Assembly (NCBI GenBank): GCA_902795135.1
Contig: CADBJW010000018.1
Coordinates: 1 to 45,425 of the forward strand
Source: an uncultured Eubacteriales bacterium
Lineage (GTDB): Bacteria > Bacillota > Clostridia > Peptostreptococcales > Anaerovoracaceae
Length of the DNA: 45,425 bases
Direction of reading: 5' to 3'
Under the pieces are notes generated by a model. That model had not been told where the DNA came from. It searched no databases and saw nothing but the letters and a program-made list of their open reading frames with translations. The position numbers and the translations under genes are program-made. This document shows positions 43,912 through 45,425 of this stretch, one piece after another; positions within the stretch are counted from its first letter, which is position 1; each line of letters starts with the position of its first letter.

Positions 43912-44769
43912 ATGAATAATTTTGATAAGTTCAACAGGATAAGAAACAATGCGGATCGCAATACCCTCAACATTACAAATGAGAGTGAAGTATCCGGAGA
44001 TAATGGATTTAAGTTTTTTCATATACTGTGGCTGTATCCGGATGTGCTGAACATCCACGGCGGACGCGGGGATATCATGGGGCTTTTGCATATCTGCAAT
44101 ATGCTGGATATTCCGGTTGAAATCGAACGCTGGGATACCATGCGCAGCGACATTCCGTGGGAGTGGCCGGATCTGATCTACATGAATAGTGGGGAACTCA
44201 AGTGCGCGGAAGACGTGGTAAAGGCGCTCCAGCGGCAGAGAAACGGGCTGGATAAGTTCCTGGAAAGAGATAAGTACATTATTGCAGTTGCAAGCAGCGG
44301 CGCGATTTTAGCGGAGAGCACAAAGAAACTTGACGGGAGCACCGTCAAGGGGCTGGGGCTTTTGGGCATGCAGTGGAAAGAACGGGAATCCGTCTGGGGT
44401 GACGACATCTGGTTCAAGACGGAAGACGGACAGGAAGTCATCGGCAATCAGATTCAGGTTGCGGATGTGTTCCTCAATGAAGGCCAAAAGCCTTTGGGCG
44501 AAATCGTCTACGGCAGAGGGAATCACGGCGAAGGTGATGAAGGAGCCAGAACCGGCAACGTTATTTTCACCAATTGTCTGGGACCGCTTGTTACGAAAAA
44601 CCCGGAATACATCGCGGGACTGCTCCGGGACGCAGCTGTGGATGCCGGAATCCAGGTAAACGGAGTGATTTCAGAGAGCGATGTAGAAATCGAAAGAAAG
44701 TCAGCAGAATATATTAAGAATTTCATGCTGGAGAAAATCAAAAAAGCAGAAAAGAAAGCCGAAAAGTAG
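43912..44769 (+). CDS. GatD-like glutamine amidotransferase homologue without catalytic Cys or His
   Basis: This 285-residue partner of MurT has an N-terminal extension of about 36 residues, then the GatD start LWLYPDVLNIHGGRGDIMGLL, DLIYMNSGE, and the late landmarks PLGEIVYGRGNHGEGDEGA and GPLVTKNPEYIAGLL. The elbow that should read AVCGGYQ reads AVASSGA (residues 125-131), so the cysteine position is Ala127. The TYLHGPLL histidine is Leu223 in TNCLGPLV. Glutaminase activity by the known mechanism is therefore not expected. ATG 43912 follows GGTGA (43902-43906); TTG 43900 and GTG 43903 are unlikely. The C-terminus is Lys/Glu-rich. I leave the gene symbol open. Confidence 0.82.
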   Translation: MNNFDKFNRIRNNADRNTLNITNESEVSGDNGFKFFHILWLYPDVLNIHGGRGDIMGLLHICNMLDIPVEIERWDTMRSDIPWEWPDLIYMNSGELKCAEDVVKALQRQRNGLDKFLERDKYIIAVASSGAILAESTKKLDGSTVKGLGLLGMQWKERESVWGDDIWFKTEDGQEVIGNQIQVADVFLNEGQKPLGEIVYGRGNHGEGDEGARTGNVIFTNCLGPLVTKNPEYIAGLLRDAAVDAGIQVNGVISESDVEIERKSAEYIKNFMLEKIKKAEKKAEK

Positions 44770-44779
44770 ACATTTTTCC

Positions 44780-44808
44780 TTGACATTAATAGTCTCAGAT
44801 GGTAGTAT
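44780..44808 (+). promoter_or_regulatory. Promoter of the tRNA cluster
   Basis: TTGACA (44780-44785) and TAGTAT (44803-44808) are 17 nt apart, about 37 nt before the first tRNA. Confidence 0.6.
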
Positions 44809-44844
44809 ATTTCTTGCGGCGGCGTTAAGATATGTCGCGAGTGT

Positions 44845-44921
44845 GGCGGTGTAGCTTAGTTGGCTAGAGCGTCCGGTTCATACCCGGAAGGTCGGTGGTT
44901 CGACTCCACTCGCCGCTACCA
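44845..44921 (+). tRNA. tRNA-Met(CAT)
   Basis: Acceptor GGCGGTG pairs with CGCCGCT (two wobble pairs). The anticodon arm is TCCGG-TTCATAC-CCGGA with anticodon CAT, the T loop is GGTTCGACTCC, and CCA is encoded. G1-U72 pairing argues for elongator Met rather than initiator. Confidence 0.95.
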
Positions 44922-44925
44922 TTGT

Positions 44926-45001
44926 GGGCGCTTAGCTCAGCTGGGAGAGCACCTGCCTTACAAGCAGGGGGTCACAGGTTCGAGCCCTGTAGCGCCCACC
45001 A
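44926..45001 (+). tRNA. tRNA-Val(TAC)
   Basis: Acceptor GGGCGCT pairs perfectly with AGCGCCC. The anticodon arm is CCTGC-CTTACAA-GCAGG with anticodon TAC. CCA is encoded. Confidence 0.96.
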
Positions 45002-45031
45002 TAACAGATTTGATCTGTTGCTTAAAAATGC

Positions 45032-45108
45032 GGTCCGGTAGTTCAGTTGGTTAGAATGCCAGCCTGTCACGCTGGAGGTCGACGGTTCGAGCCCGTTCCG
45101 GATCGCCA
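45032..45108 (+). tRNA. tRNA-Asp(GTC)
   Basis: Acceptor GGTCCGG pairs with CCGGATC (one G-U). The anticodon arm is CCAGC-CTGTCAC-GCTGG with anticodon GTC. The discriminator is G and CCA is encoded. A short hairpin AACAGAT/ATCTGTT (45003-45019) separates it from tRNA-Val. Confidence 0.96.
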
Positions 45109-45116
45109 ATTTTTAT

Positions 45117-45191
<75 letters not shown>

Positions 45192-45238
45192 CTAATCTTT
45201 TCGGAGACCGCTCCGAGAGATTACAATGAAATGATGTG

Positions 45239-45314
45239 GTGGGTATAGTCAAGTGGTTAAGACAGCGGGTTGTGGCTCCGTTATGCGTGGGTTCGAATCC
45301 CACTATCCACCCCA
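45239..45314 (+). tRNA. tRNA-His(GTG)
   Basis: Acceptor GTGGGTA pairs with TATCCAC. The anticodon loop TTGTGGC has anticodon GTG. The discriminator C311 can pair with the G at 45238 (the G-1 that marks tRNA-His). CCA is encoded. A hairpin TCGGAG/CTCCGA (45201-45216) lies upstream. Confidence 0.95.
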
Positions 45315-45341
45315 TTTTTTTCGGGAAAAATTAATACACGT

Positions 45342-45416
45342 TGGGGTATCGCCAAGCGGTAAGGCAACGGATTCTGATTCCGTCATGCGCAGGTTCGAAT
45401 CCTGCTACCCTAGCCA
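45342..45416 (+). tRNA. tRNA-Gln(CTG)
   Basis: Acceptor TGGGGTA pairs with TACCCTA (one G-U). The anticodon arm is ACGGA-TTCTGAT-TCCGT with anticodon CTG. CCA is encoded. The cluster may continue past the window. Confidence 0.94.
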
Positions 45417-45425
45417 AGATAAAGG

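Overview
The window reads as chromosome of an anaerobic, low-to-mid GC Firmicute of class Clostridia. The evidence is the clostridial gene orders dnaE-pfkA and phoH-ybeY-era-recO-DUF4342-glyS-ppdK, FabK in place of FabI, a CarD regulator, strong AGGAGG-type ribosome binding sites, and TATAAT promoters that often carry a TGn extension. Eubacteriales Family XIII-like lineages are one possibility, but I cannot place it to genus. Genes are tightly packed, mostly on the + strand, with many ATGA overlaps. No gene-free stretch exceeds about 250 bases. I see no insertion sequence, CRISPR array, rRNA gene or origin.

Region 1 (1-9060): a hairpin-rich left edge, then a metallophosphoesterase/Crp-Fnr pair. 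Next comes a MoxR ATPase-DUF58-transglutaminase-like membrane operon, whose transglutaminase domain lacks the catalytic cysteine. Its fourth gene is frameshifted next to an 18-asparagine tract. The lipoprotein gene after it is frameshifted by an exact 16-bp tandem duplication. Region 2 (9061-16160): a single-gene fusion of an Xre-type DNA-binding domain with a HipA-like kinase, with a palindrome at its promoter. It is followed by pyruvate carboxylase, a small membrane protein and a minus-strand L,D-transpeptidase.

Region 3 (16163-33623): housekeeping genes. These are dnaE-pfkA, minus-strand dinB (probably leaderless), two small or DUF308 membrane proteins, two flavoproteins, phoH, ybeY, era, recO, a DUF4342 protein with LEA-like 11-residue repeats, glyS and ppdK. 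Region 4 (33665-35948): a monooxygenase-like protein, azlCD, a small unknown protein and a CarD-family regulator.

Region 5 (36030-44769): a type II fatty-acid synthesis operon in the order acpP-fabK-fabD-fabG-fabF-fabZ-fabF2-marR. It starts from a near-consensus promoter followed by nested palindromes that look like a FabT-type operator. It runs without a visible terminator into murT and a GatD-like gene. The GatD-like protein keeps the fold landmarks but has lost both the nucleophilic cysteine and the catalytic histidine, and the MurT C-terminal domain is also divergent. Region 6 (44780-45416): a promoter and six tRNA genes (Met, Val, Asp, Cys, His, Gln), all with encoded CCA.

The best candidates for undescribed biology are the cysteine-less MurT/GatD pair behind the lipid operon, the fused Xre-HipA kinase with its own operator, the two adjacent surface-protein genes broken by simple-repeat lesions, and the two genes whose -10 box lies exactly six bases before the start codon.
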